Positions 47,057 to 58,506 of a stretch of 64,000 bases of DNA are shown here, in pieces. Each line of letters starts with the position of its first letter. The first letter of the stretch is position 1. The position numbers and the translations under genes were made by a program. This DNA comes from Ustulina deusta (lineage: Eukaryota > Ascomycota > Sordariomycetes > Xylariales > Xylariaceae): contig JAJNNX010000066.1 of assembly GCA_023159155.1 (NCBI GenBank), positions 245,150 to 309,149 of the forward strand, given 5' to 3'. The notes under the pieces are model-generated. The model did not search any database and was not told the DNA's origin. It saw only the letters and a program-made list of their open reading frames with translations.

Positions 47057-47443
47057 ATGTTTCCATTGGCTGCTCCCCACCAAGCTTCTGCATCGGGCGG
47101 TAGCATGGAATCCTCATCCTCAAGAAACCCGAGTTTGAACAAAACCCAGGAAGAAACCCACATTCTTGTAGACACCACTACAGCTATTTCCTCCATGATA
47201 GACAAAATTTCCGGGCTTCCTTCTATGCCGCCTTCGATTTATATCGACCTTGAAGGTGTTAATCTATCTCGCCAGGGAATTATCTCAGTTTTGCAGATTC
47301 ATGTTCGCCCTGCCAGCCAGAACTACCTCGTCGATATAAAGACGCTCGGGAAGGCAGCATTCCTGACACAAGGACTAAGGACATCTCCTTTATTAGCTTG
47401 GCAAGATTGTAAGGCGGTGGTGGCATTATCTGCTTGCCAATAG
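47057..47443 (+). pseudogene. Truncated EXD1-like 3'-5' exonuclease (N-terminal part of the DEDD fold)
   Basis: A 128-codon frame from an ATG. Residues about 30-95 (ILVDTTTAISSMID, then IYIDLEGVNLSR and GIISVLQIHV, YLVDIKTLGKAAF) match the start of the PF01612 3'-5' exonuclease domain, including the D-x-E pair of motif I. After GKAAF the similarity stops and the frame ends 27 codons later in TAG. The later exonuclease motifs carrying the other catalytic acids are absent from the following DNA. It is therefore a fragment, inactive if expressed. It starts about 45 bp from the minus-strand DUF3638-like fragment, which suggests a rearrangement breakpoint between them. Confidence 0.65.
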
Positions 47444-47849
47444 AAGGGGCATCGAGGTTTGAAGTCGATCACCTTTTAGGACTTGACCCGGACATTATAA
47501 TCCTTTAAGGCTTAGTTCATGGCATGGAGCCTTGTACAAGTGGCAGGGCTGACCCTAGAAACCTCGCGGAGTATAGTTAAGCATATCGCTAAGCGTGATA
47601 TACAATGTATCATTAAAGATCTCATATAATTACTACTAGTTAGTCTCCTCAGCGTCCTACTTCTTCAACGTAGCGGGTACAACTAAATAATTGTTAGTAG
47701 CAGCTTTATCTAGGCACAATCCTTGCATAACGCATTCTTTGTCTCGTGGTTTCGGCTAGCTAAGCGCCAGGCTGCAACGAATAGCAGCAGGACATTGAGG
47801 ACCCTCTCTCCTTCTGGGCTGCCTTTAACTCTAAGTCGCTATCTATATA
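47444..47849. other. Short degenerate intergenic stretch
   Basis: About 400 bp with no readable domain, between the exonuclease fragment and the unknown decayed gene. Confidence 0.4.
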
Positions 47850-48660
47850 TACCTTGTTGGTTTTTCCTGATCTACTAGTGTTACTGACCCAGTCCTTCGA
47901 AATCAACTCGGAGCTTATAATTGCAACTAGCCGACTCCTAGTTAATGTTGCAAAACTGCGGCTATAAGGCATCCAACGCCTGCTGCTAGTGTTGGGCTGC
48001 GAGGAGAGCTTCGGCAAGATACGCAGGGTCGGTACAGCGAGCAGCAGTGTTAGCCAGGCGAGCTAGCTGGCATAGAGTCTCCTCGGCGGACAGGTCGGTG
48101 TTGTTGTGTGCCGCAGTAGCTATACCATAGGCTCTATTCCTGTTCTTTTATTGTTTGACGTGTGCCTCGGTAAGCAGGGGCAAGCCAAACGTCTGTAATA
48201 TAGTCGCAATATGTAGCGGCGGCTGGGTGCACAGAGAACAGAAGGCGTTTTGCACATAGTAGGCTTGGATTCTAGGGCAGACAAGAGTTAGTATAAGTTC
48301 AAAAGTAGTTCTTTATAAGGCGTTTAACGTACTAGGTAGCTTCAACAAGAATATTTTCCTAGAGCTTCTCGAGGTCGGGGCAGGGCACCCAAGCTCGTGC
48401 GGCCTTGTTGCGAGACACGTATTCTTTACCGCAGCAACCATATTTTACAACAGCAGCGACTTGGGTAGTGGCTGGTTGCCAATAGCTATTATGGCGCATT
48501 GGGCTGCTCATCTTTTGCAGGGCGGTTACCTACCCTGTGACCGGCTTGGTGCGGGCTTGCTTATATTTCGCCGGAGTGGCATAAGCGTGAGCCTTGGATC
48601 GGAAGGCGTCTTATTCGGCGGTAAGTATCGAGGATCGCGATAGCAGACAGGGTTGGGAAG
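47850..48660 (-). pseudogene. Unrecognised decayed gene with one recognisable intron
   Basis: The minus strand carries a continuous readable frame interrupted by a few TAA/TAG codons. Text includes DAFRSKAHAYATPAKYK, QPATTQVAAVVKYGCCGKEY, RAWVPCPDLEKL, then an excellent intron (donor GTACGT, TACTAAC branch point, TGCCCTAG acceptor, about 48,333-48,267), then IQAYYVQNAFCSLCTQPP and HNNTDLSAEETLCQLARLAN. The cysteines (GCCGKEY, PCPDL, FCSLC) suggest a metal-binding part. I do not recognise the family. The stop codons correspond to CAA/CAG/TGG positions as after light RIP. A small frame in another register (47,760-48,017) overlaps it and is a shadow. Confidence 0.5.
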
Positions 48661-50532
48661 GTTTTGAGCGCATCTGGCTGGGCGTAGGTTAGTAAAACAG
48701 GCCGAGAACAGAACAATGGGCGCAACAAGAACTAACCGACCTTTAAAACGAGTAGCTAGGGGTAAATTGGAAAGTAGATGGCAATGCTTGTGGTAGATAA
48801 TATAGTACTTGACGGCATTCTGCTCCTTAGGTCAGGATGGCACCACACTCGGTACAGGTTGATCTAGCAGAAGCTGTAAAGGCAAAGTCGGCGGAGATCA
48901 CGGCACCTAAGCGCAGCACGGACTACAATTAAATCAACGCAGGGCAGCTTTAGCGTTCTACACTACTTACCTACTACCTTCCCCCCTCTTAACAAGGATC
49001 GATCGGATAAGGATCTATAACTAAGGCTACCTACATAAGGTTCCTCCCCATTAATTACATCCACTTTCCACACCGCTTTAAGGTTTTTTGTAGTTCTATT
49101 TTATATATTTATTATGTTAAACTGCTATTCTGTTACTGCTACTACGATTTTATAAGCACGAATACTATTAACCGTTACTGCTGCGGTCAGTTCTATATTA
49201 TACATTACATCCAGTGCCATCCACGCTGTTACAGGGTCTAGGCCTATCGGACCTGACACCTCGAACCGAATGGAGCATGGCCCGTCATCGGTCCACGTTC
49301 ACCGACTACGTCAACGCTACCACAATCGGATGCTGCCTACAAGCTACGTTTACATACGGCCACATAGGAACCTAGGAGGAGGCAATACAATATTTTGGTT
49401 ATAACACAAAACAAAACCACAGCACAAAAAACTTCACAGAACAAATCAGCCATCATGGTCACTACACTTATTGAACAGAATCAATATTAGGGCATTTCGG
49501 GATAAGAGCATATAGACAGCCTCTTTCTAAGGGGGGACTAAAGGTATTACAGATTGCAAAATAGAAGCATCGGCCTCAAAGAGCCTTTTATTCTTGTACA
49601 TTAGTATATTTTTGGATTAGAAGGCGGAAGCTGCGGCGAGCTGGTCATTTTCTTAGGAATATGGCGAAGTAGGGTGGCCGGACTCATGTCTGGGTTGGGT
49701 CGGCTGGTTAAGCGGCTACATCAACCGGGCAGAGCTGCGGATGAAAGATCGGCTGGAACCGAGTAGGGATTAATCAATCAACAAGCAGGCGAAGCCTAGC
49801 ACTGGAGCCCCCGAACAGAAGGGAGCTTGAAAAGCGAGTATGAAATCCCTGAAATTCCACATAATTCAGCACTAAAACGCATTCTCCAAAGGTCAATGGA
49901 ATAGCCTGGAGTCTGGTGCATTGCCCAGTGCGACCGGAACACCATGGCGACCTCGTGGCCCCAAGTAGGAGCCTGGCCAACAGAACCCGTGAGCACGCCG
50001 CATACCTAAGCGAGTACCTTTAAGACGCGCTCCGATGTGTAGAACGATCGTAAGATCGACCTATACCAGCCAGCCTAGTCAAGCCCATGATCTTAGAGAT
50101 AATGTCCTTAGCACGAAGACCCAGCACATGCCCGATGTCCGATCCATACAAGATACTCTGAACATTATTCAAAACAAAGCCAAATAGTCGGCAAACATCA
50201 TAGCACTTGCATTAGACGAGATAAGCGATGAAATGGAACACACCAACGCTACGCTGCATAAGGACGCCTAAGAGAGCGTAGGAAAACGCGAACGAAGCCA
50301 AAATAGCCGTGAGAGAGGCGACCGAAGTAGGCAGGACAGTTACGGCCATAGCGAGAGAGATCAAGAGCAAGAAGATCCGGAACCGCTATACCCTCGTATG
50401 CTGCAATGTGATCACCTTGGCGCGGTACGGACCGCGATTAGACCAATGCGGGGCAGGTTGAGCGCTGTACCTCTCACCAATTTACTAGTGTCTAAACGTT
50501 AGGACCAACTGTTATATTGATTGAGCGGTATC
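48661..50532. other. Degenerate region of mixed composition, repeat remnants
   Basis: No intact gene. A readable plus-strand stretch at about 50,087-50,330 (LSTKTQHMPDVRSIQDTLN, then ALDEISDEMEHTNATLHKDA, with TAG and TAA interruptions) looks like a decayed helical, gag-like protein. Segments at about 48,890-48,980 and 50,405-50,495 resemble each other and may be ends of the same repeat family. Near 49,227 TGTTACAGGGTCTAGGCC resembles an LTR start, but I find no partner. Confidence 0.35.
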
Positions 50533-50775
50533 TTACAATGAAGTACCCGTCCATTTGTACCAAAGGACCGGTACATCATTACTACTAGGCTGGCCGTGAT
50601 CAAGGAGAAAGTAACAGCGACGACTTTCGTAGGCAAAATCACGATTCCAGAGGTGTTGGCAAAGGAGGTTCTTCATATTCTTGCATCGTTCCTGATAATC
50701 GCTGCCCGGGACTTGGTTTGTCTTTGTCTGCAACACAATCCGCTTAGGCGCATCTGAGTTTTCGTCTCTGGTCAT
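50533..50775 (-). CDS. Small hypothetical frame (80 codons)
   Basis: ATG at 50775 in a good context (CAAC before ATG). It encodes a soluble 80-residue peptide with YQERCKNMKNLLCQHLWN in the middle. No family is recognised and no intron partner seen. It may be a gene fragment or chance. Confidence 0.2.
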   Translation of the reverse strand: MTRDENSDAPKRIVLQTKTNQVPGSDYQERCKNMKNLLCQHLWNRDFAYESRRCYFLLDHGQPSSNDVPVLWYKWTGTSL

Positions 50776-51394
50776 GTTGACAGCTTCAATCTATCATGAA
50801 TCGGGAAAGTGGGAAAGTCCCAGGGGTCATACCTATCCCGATCACAATGATCAATGACTACGGGCCAAGCATTCACTGGATATGGCGCTGTAAGCTACCT
50901 AGCACAAGAACAGCCACTCTCCACACACTTAATGGGGCTGACCACATGTGGCCGCGGGGTCAGCTAGCGATTAGTTAGTTAGGTAGTTACCTGAAGGCCC
51001 CAGCTTTACCCTACAACACGTGTATAACAATAAAGCATTAACTTTATCTCGCAGAACAATGCGGCCCTTACATTTATGGTTGATGAATTCTGTTGGATTT
51101 CTTGTTTCAAGCAACGTGAGCAGCAACGATTGCAGGTACCTACCCACAGTGCCCAGTGTCCGCCTGTTGTCTGGAACTAGCGCATTTTAACTAGACATAC
51201 ATCCCCGGACACCCCACTCACAGACACACCAGTTGTTGGAGTACCCTCTAAGTTAGATCTTAGCCAATTAGGAACATTGCCGAAACATAATATTTACCTA
51301 CCTGGCTCTCAATCAGCATCCGCACGATACTCGGGTATCAACTCTTCAATCCGATCACAACTAGGTGCCACAGCTACTTGGAACTTGTCTAATA
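50776..51394. other. Intergenic: upstream of the PDDEXK_12 gene
   Basis: About 620 bp of normal composition, presumed promoter and leader of the following plus-strand gene. No other feature seen. Confidence 0.5.
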
Positions 51395-52876
51395 ATGACC
51401 GATATTTCTGACTGGCTTCGCGACTGTCAACAACACGATTACGACCTTTCCACGAAACACGGTCGCAAGCGACCGAATCCTGACTACCAGCAATTGTTGA
51501 CACCAGAGCTGTCCGGCGCATCCATGGACTCGGAAGATCGCGAGATAACCACTCCGCGAAAAAAGCGACAGAAGCGAAGCGAAACAAACGACATCTCTGA
51601 TCCGGATCGTACCCCCCTTGCTGCGCCATTGCTTCCTTCTGACAGCCATAGCATCACTTCAAGCGATGCCTCAACAACATCTAGACAATCCTCGCCTTCG
51701 AAGCGCATGCTTCAGCTCGAGATCTCGACCTATAATCCATTAAGTGTTGTACAGATGAACAAACGCGACCCTCGAATGCCCCGCCCTCTCAAAACAATGC
51801 TCGCCCAGCTTTCGACTTTCCAGCGCGGTATTGAAGTCGTACCGAAACAATTGGCCCTTGACATACAAGCAAGGCAGAGAAGCTCAGAGGACAACGTTGC
51901 TCATGCTCAACCCGATTCTGAAGATGCCGAGTTTGATGATTTCGGTCCTGCTGTTTTCTGTCCCGACGACGACGCCCCATTCTGGCACCCGATCAAATTG
52001 GATGCCATCTTCGATATACTTTCCGCCAATCAGTTATGCACTAATGATCTACACCCCGAGTCCTCTTGGAATATGCTCGTGCATTGGCCTATTTTCAAAC
52101 TAGCCCTTGGCACTGCGGGCACAGACATACCAGTGCCTCCAATAACAGCTCCCCCTCGGACTACGTCAATGCCATCAGCTGGATTAGATACGCCTGCGAC
52201 AGGGACAGCATCACCAACTCTCCCTCGGACTACGTCTGTACGTGCTTCGTGTGTCCCATGCACTACCGCCCGTATAACAGGTCGAAGTCGGGGAAGCAAG
52301 ATGGTGGACTTCTGCATTGCTCTACAGCCAGACGATTCATATTCAACAAGTATACGAGAGTTGAGAAGACGTACAAATGGGTCAACCGCCAACCATACTG
52401 ACTTTTACCCGCTGCGAGACAAGCCAATCATTATCAGTGCCGAGTCTAAGAAACTTGGCGAAGGGTTGCTTGAGGCATCAGTTCAGGTCGGTGTGTGGCA
52501 ATCTGCGCAGTGGAGTTTATTAAATTCGCAATGCCAGTCGGTTTCCAAAAGGTCTGATGGCAAAGGCAAAGGCAAAGGCAACACGAGCGATCTCCCCTTC
52601 CTACCTGCGCTATTCATCCAAGGATCACAATGGTCTTTCGCTGCAACGACTAAGCAAGACGATCAGACGGTGAGTCAACCATTCATTGGTATCAAGGCTT
52701 TCTGTGACTATCAAGCTAACTATACACAGCTTCTGTGGTCACAGCAGAGTATAGGTACAAGCGACACAGCACTTGGTATGTTTCAGATCATCCGCACATT
52801 AAGGTATCTAGCCGAGTGGTCGGCAACAGTTTACTGGCCATGGTATGAATTAGAAATACTAAGTAGCAATAAGTGA
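51395..52876 (+). CDS. PD-(D/E)XK nuclease-like protein (PDDEXK_12 family)
   Basis: Start ATG 51395 (MTDISDWL; the frame opens further upstream without ATG). A 60-bp intron (52670-52729: GTGAGT donor, GCTAAC branch point, TACACAG acceptor) lacks a stop, so the unspliced frame is also open. Spliced, it gives ESK-bearing text followed by DQT then LLWSQQS, as in the family. Length is about 473 residues. The N-terminal half is Ser/Thr/Arg-rich and probably disordered (PRKKRQKR, a likely nuclear signal). The C-terminal fold has SKMVDFCIAL, NHTDFYPLRDKP, AESKKLGEG (the E-x-K of the nuclease motif), VGVWQSAQWSLL, LPFLPALFIQGSQWSF and SATVYWPWYELE, all typical of PF20516. Two 17-18-bp direct copies of TCCC(C)TCGGACTACGTC lie at about 52,152 and 52,220 in the linker. 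This is the only intact-looking gene of the island, lying next to RIP-mutated DNA. Its biochemical role is not known. Confidence 0.82.
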   Translation: MTDISDWLRDCQQHDYDLSTKHGRKRPNPDYQQLLTPELSGASMDSEDREITTPRKKRQKRSETNDISDPDRTPLAAPLLPSDSHSITSSDASTTSRQSSPSKRMLQLEISTYNPLSVVQMNKRDPRMPRPLKTMLAQLSTFQRGIEVVPKQLALDIQARQRSSEDNVAHAQPDSEDAEFDDFGPAVFCPDDDAPFWHPIKLDAIFDILSANQLCTNDLHPESSWNMLVHWPIFKLALGTAGTDIPVPPITAPPRTTSMPSAGLDTPATGTASPTLPRTTSVRASCVPCTTARITGRSRGSKMVDFCIALQPDDSYSTSIRELRRRTNGSTANHTDFYPLRDKPIIISAESKKLGEGLLEASVQVGVWQSAQWSLLNSQCQSVSKRSDGKGKGKGNTSDLPFLPALFIQGSQWSFAATTKQDDQTVSQPFIGIKAFCDYQANYTQLLWSQQSIGTSDTALGMFQIIRTLRYLAEWSATVYWPWYELEILSSNK

Positions 52877-52902
52877 TGCCCAAGTAGATATTCCCATAGC
52901 TA

Positions 52903-53112
52903 ATGAAATTTAATTTGACACCGCGTGATAAGGCGGCTATGGCAGATACCGCGGATGCCGCCCTGGTGCACAAGGCTTTCGATACCAACGTAGAGGTGCT
53001 AATACCTATAGATAGAGATGTTCTCAAGGTTTCAGAGGATCTGACCGAGGTTTCCAAGTACCTCGGCGCAAAGAAAGCAGATATAACTATATCTTCTTGC
53101 CTCTCGGGTTAG
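52903..53112 (+). CDS. Small hypothetical frame downstream of the PDDEXK_12 gene
   Basis: 69 codons from ATG (MKFNLTPRDKAAMADTADAA) to TAG. An overlapping minus-strand frame (52,788-53,057) is about as open, so the coding strand is unclear. It may belong to the 3' flank of the nuclease gene. Heavily AT-converted DNA begins right after it. Confidence 0.2.
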   Translation: MKFNLTPRDKAAMADTADAALVHKAFDTNVEVLIPIDRDVLKVSEDLTEVSKYLGAKKADITISSCLSG

Positions 53113-53331
53113 GCTTACTACTATATGCCTTTGTTTTAATGAATAGTAATAAGTGGAACGAAAGGCTTTTTTATAAAATTTTTTCTTTTTTTTTTTCTTG
53201 TAGGCCTAATTAAAATTTTTTTAATTATATATTAATTTATAAATAGCTAGTCTATTTTAATATTTTTAGCATAAAAAATACTACTAGTTATATTTATTAA
53301 AAATTTGCTTTATAAATAAAATTTATATTTT
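53113..53331. other. Transition from host DNA to AT-rich DNA
   Basis: About 220 bp in which base composition drops sharply. It ends with the ATTTT target site (53327-53331) of the gypsy element. No gene. Confidence 0.5.
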
Positions 53332-53568
53332 TGTTATAATTAGTTAAGTAAAGCTTTTATAGCTAGTTTATTAATATTATAAACGAAAACTTTAAGCTAA
53401 AAAAAAAAGAAAAAAAGAAAAAAAGATAAAGTTTATAAGATAGATAAATATAGATTTTGTGTGTATAGCTATAAAGTTATAGGTTAGTTTATATATAGAT
53501 TTTTTATTTTATTGCTATATAAGTTTAGAGTTTTTATAAGTTTTACTAAAACTATACTAATTATTATA
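53332..53568 (-). repeat. 3' LTR of the small gypsy element
   Basis: 237 bp; partner of 57841-58067. Shares GCTAGTTTATTAATATTATAAA, ATAGCTA-AAAGTTATAGGTT and TTTATTGCTATATA words. Confidence 0.85.
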
Positions 53569-56500
53569 CTACTTTTTTTTAAAACTAAAAGTTTAAATAT
53601 AGTTTTAATTTAAAATTACTAATAATATTAAATTTATATAATTTTTTTATAGCATATTGCTTTATTATTATTTTTATAATTATTTATAAATTTATTAGCT
53701 ATTATTATATATATTTATTTTTATAGTTTTATAAAAAATTTAAAAGCTTTTTTATAAGTTTTATAAAATTAATTAAGCTTAATTAGTATGTTTTTAAAAT
53801 TTTAAGCTATATATTAAATATTATTAAAATTATAATTTTTTTAAATAATTTAGTATTGTAGTTTTTTGTTTTTTTTATATATTTTTAATTATTTAATTTA
53901 TTTAATTTTAAATTTTGCTTTGTTATTAATATTTATTATTAAAAAGTTTTATATATTAATTATTATTATTATTTTTAGTAATAATATATTAATTAATAAA
54001 TATTATAAAAAATTATATATAAAATTTAAAATAAAAAAATAAATATTTTAGTTGTTTTAATATTTATTAATATAAAAATAAAAATATTAATTTAGTTCTT
54101 AATTAATTAATTTTATTGCTTTTTAAGTTTAAAAATAATAAGCGCTATTAAAGCAGTACTTAATATTTATAAAATTATTAATTATTATTATAAACTTAAA
54201 AATAAATAGTTTTATATTATTTAATATTTATATATTTAATATATTAAAAAATTTTTATAAATTTTTATAATATTATATAATTAGTAGTTTAATAATATTT
54301 ATTTTTTTATTAAATAAAATTATAATTAAATAGCTAAACTTGTTTATAAATACTTATATATAATTATAATTTTATTAGTTAAATAATATATTTTTACTAT
54401 TTATTATTATATATTGCTATATTATAGCTAATATAAATAATAAATAAAAAAAGCTTAAAGTTTTATTTTATAATATTTTGTTTTTTTTATAATTATATTT
54501 TAAATAAAACTAATAATATTTTTATTTTAATATTTTAATTGTTTTATATTAATTTTAATATATAGTAATTAAAAAAAAATAGAAGCTTTTTAAATTAAAG
54601 CTATATAAAAAAAATAGTTCTATTTAAAATAATTTTAAATATATATAGCTTTTTATTTTTATTTTTTAGTTTTTATAGCTAGTTTTTTTGTTTAATTAGG
54701 TTTATTAAGTTAGCTTTTTAAAAAGTATTAAATAAAAAGTCTATAATTAATATAAAACTTAGTATTTTATTAAAAAAAATTAATATTATTATTATTTTTT
54801 TTAGTTTTTATTATGAAAAGTTTTATTATTATTTTTTAATAAAATATTAATTATTATTTTTTTTTGTTTTAATTAGTACTAAAAAATAATATTAAAATTT
54901 AATAAAAAGTTAGCTTAATAAACTTATTATATTAATAAGATTTATTTATTTAAAAAATATAATAAAGTTTAATAATTAGTTATTATAAAAAATTTAGTTT
55001 TAAAAAGTTCTAAGTAATAATATTTTAAAGTTTATATTATTACTAAAAGTTTATAGTTTTAAATTAAATAAGTTTTGTTTAATTAATATTATTATTTTAA
55101 AAAATATTTTATAAGTTTTTAGGTTATATTTTTTTATTATTACTAAATAATTTTTATTATTATATTATATAAAATATTTATTTTTATTTATATTAATTCG
55201 CTAGGTTTAAAAAAAACAAAAACTAGCGTTTTATATACTAATAGTTTTATATATTTAAAAGCTTATTTTTGTTTTAATCTAATTATGAATAGCTTATTTT
55301 TTTTAATAGTTAATTTAAAAAAATAGCTATTTTATTAATATAATAAATAAATATATAAATATAATTATAAAACTTAAAAAATATCTAAATTAATTTAATA
55401 CATCTAAAATTGCTTAAATTTTAATAAAGTTAATTTTAATTTTAATTTTAGTTTTTATAATTATTTTTAAATAATTAATAATAAATATATTAAAATAAGA
55501 TTTTTTAATATTTTTTTAATATTGAGTTTAATATAAGCAAGAAATTATTTTTTTATAATAAGTTTAGTACTATTTTTTAGTTTTGAAATAAATTAAAATA
55601 TTATTTATATAAATATTTATAAATTTATTTCAAAATTTTTAGATTTATATATTAATAAAAATTTATTATTAAGCAGGTTTTATTTTTAAACTAAATAATA
55701 AAACTTTTTATTAAAATATTTTTTTATAAGTTTAAAAATTTTTTTTTTTTTAAAATTAATAATAATTAATAAAAAGTTTTAATAATATTTAATATTATAA
55801 AATAAATAATATTATAATAATTAAATATAATATTACTAATATTTAGAACTAATATAATTTTATTTTTTAAATATATTTCTTTTATTTATAATTAATTACA
55901 AATTTATATTTAATTAATTTAAGTTTAAATATAAATAAAATAAACTATATAAATATTTAATATTAGTAAAACTTTAAAATATATCTTTTATTATTAAGTT
56001 TTAATACTATATTAAATTTTAGATTTTTTTTTTAAAAAGAACTTTTTGAAATATAATAATTAAAACAGTAAAAAGTTTTGTATTAACTTTATATATTTAA
56101 AGGTTTTTTTTTAAAAAAAATAAAATTAGTTTATTATTAAAAGTTTTTTATAGTATTATTTAATTAATTTAAGGTTTTTTTTTTATAAAATATTAATTAT
56201 TTTTAGTTATTATAAACTTAATTATAATAAGTTTTTTTTTAAGTTTTTTTAGCTAGTTATTTTTATTTATTTTAATAAAAATAATTTTAAAAATTTTATA
56301 TAATTTATTTAATAATAGCTTATTTTTTTTTCTTTTTAAAAATTATTATATAAACCTTTTTTATTTTTAATTTAAAAATTTTAAGTTTTTTTTACATTTT
56401 TTTAGTTTTAATTATACTTAAAATAATTATTTTAATATTTAATAATATTTTTTTATATTTTTAAGTTTATATTTTGTTATTTATAGCTAAAAAGTTTAAT

Positions 56501-57840
56501 AATAATTATTAATAAAAATTAAATTAATAAAAATAAATCATTTAATTAGATTAGTTATTATTTTTAAGTTTTTATTAATTATTTTATTTTAGTAGTTATA
56601 AAATTTTTAAAATTTAATTAAATAAACTATTTTTATTTTTAATTATTGTTTAATTTATTATATAAATTTATAACTAATTATGAAAAAAATATAAGTTTTA
56701 ATATTATATAAAACTAAAGTTTTTATTTTAATATTATTAATTTATTATTAAATAAATATTTTAAAAATAATTAATTTGTTTTAATTATATATTTTAATTA
56801 AAATGAATAAAAAAACTAATAAAAAATCTTTTCTTAGTTTTATTTATTTTTTAAGTTAAATACACTATTAAAACTATTTTTATTATAAATCTTTTTTATT
56901 AGTTAAATATTTAAAATTTTAAGTTTTTAATTAAAATAATTAATTAATATATATATTTTTTTATTATGAATAAAATGAGTTTTATTATTTTAATAAGTTT
57001 TCTTTTTTTATAATTAAAGTTTATTTTAATTATTTTAAAATAAATATTTTAACGTTTTTAAAGTTTATTAAAAATTAATAGTTAGGTTTACTTAAAATTT
57101 AATTATTTAAATTAGATTTTTATTTAATTAAATCTATAAGTTTAATTTATTACTAGTTTTTATAAATTTATTTAGTATTATATATTAATTTAATAATTTT
57201 ATTAATAAACAATTTATAAAAAATATTTAAATTTATTAAAACTTTATATAAATTTTTTTTTAAATTTATATAAAAATAGTTTTATAATTTATATTTTTAT
57301 TATAATTTAGCTAGTTAATATTTTTATTAATTTTATATATATGAGCTTAAAATATTTTATAAGTAATAATTATTTAATTAAAATTACAAACTTAAATAGC
57401 TTTAATATTTTTTAACATATTTTTAAATATATTATTTATTTTAAGTTGTTTTAATTTTAGTTTAGATTTTATTTTTTTAAGTTTTAATTTTTTGTTTTTT
57501 TTAGATTTTTCTTTTATAAAAAAAAAGATTTTAAAATTATTTAAAAGTAATAAACTAGTTATATTTAGAAGCTAAAGTTATTTTAATTATTTAAAACCTA
57601 AAAATAAAAATAAAATATTTAAAGTTAAAATTTTTATAAATTATTAATTTTTAAATAATATAAAAATTAAAAGTTTTTTTAAAATTATTTTAAAGTTAAG
57701 TTTATATTATAAAATATATAATTTTTTATATTAAATATATAATTAAAAAAAAGTTTATTTATATTTTACTAATTATAATAACATAAAATAAATATATTTA
57801 TTAAATATTCATTAATAAATAATTAATAAATTTAAAGTAA

Positions 57841-58067
57841 TGTTTTAATTAATTAAGTATAGTTTTTATGGCTAGTTTATTAATATTATAAATAAAGATT
57901 TTAAGCTAAAAAAAAAAAAAAAAATTAGAGTTTATAACATAAATAAATATAGATTTTATATATATAGCTACAAAGTTATAGGTTGGTTTATATATAAATT
58001 TTCTATTTTATTGCTATATAGGTCTGGAGTTCTTATAAGTTTTGCTAAGACTATATTAACCGTTATA
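57841..58067 (-). repeat. 5' LTR of the small gypsy element
   Basis: 227 bp; the right end (GGTCTGGAGTTCTTATAAGT, AACCGTTATA) is less mutated than the same stretch of the left copy. Confidence 0.85.
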
Positions 58068-58072
58068 ATTTT

Positions 58073-58506
58073 TATATAAAGCAATATTAAAAAAAATTAT
58101 TTTTATTTAATTAAAGTTTTATTATTTATATATATTATTATAATTACTTTAATAATAAATAATTATTTTATATATTATTAAAAGTTAGCTATTTATATTT
58201 TAAAATATATATGAATATATTAAAGTAAATTATATTAAATCTTTTTTTATTTTTATAAATTATAGGTTATTCAATTATTTTAAATCTTAGTACTAAATAA
58301 AAAAACTTTTTTTTTTTTTAATTATTTAAAAATTTAAACAAATATTTATATTTTGTTTAAAACTATACTTATTGTTTTATAATATATTTTGATCTAGTTA
58401 TTTAATTAATAATAGTGTTAGTATAATGACTGCTATATAAAAGCTATAACTTTATTATTAACCGTATAATAGTTATAACTTTATTATAACTATACTTGTT
58501 TTATAT
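58073..58506. other. AT-rich stretch without recognisable content
   Basis: About 430 bp, AT-converted, with repeated AAAGTTATAACTTTATTA-like words near 58,440-58,500. No frame is readable. Confidence 0.4.

Larger units (their letters stand above)
53332..58067 (-). mobile_element. RIP-degraded small Ty3/gypsy LTR element (4.7 kb)
   Basis: LTRs at 53332-53568 and 57841-58067 (237 and 227 bp, the difference lying in an A-rich run) begin TGTT and end ATTATA/GTTATA (terminal CA changed to TA). They are flanked by ATTTT at 53327-53331 and 58068-58072. The interior is extremely AT-rich. On the minus strand near 55,560-55,640 the text FINIYINNILIYFKTKK matches the gypsy RT motif with YVDDILIYSKT, both Asp now Asn. 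Confidence 0.85.

Noticed and set aside
49227..49430. Possible solo LTR starting TGTTACAGGG
   Set aside because: No partner, no target-site duplication and no clear end could be found.
51365..51394. Upstream extension of the PDDEXK_12 frame
   Set aside because: It opens with GTG, not ATG; the ATG at 51395 has a good context and fits the family N-terminus.
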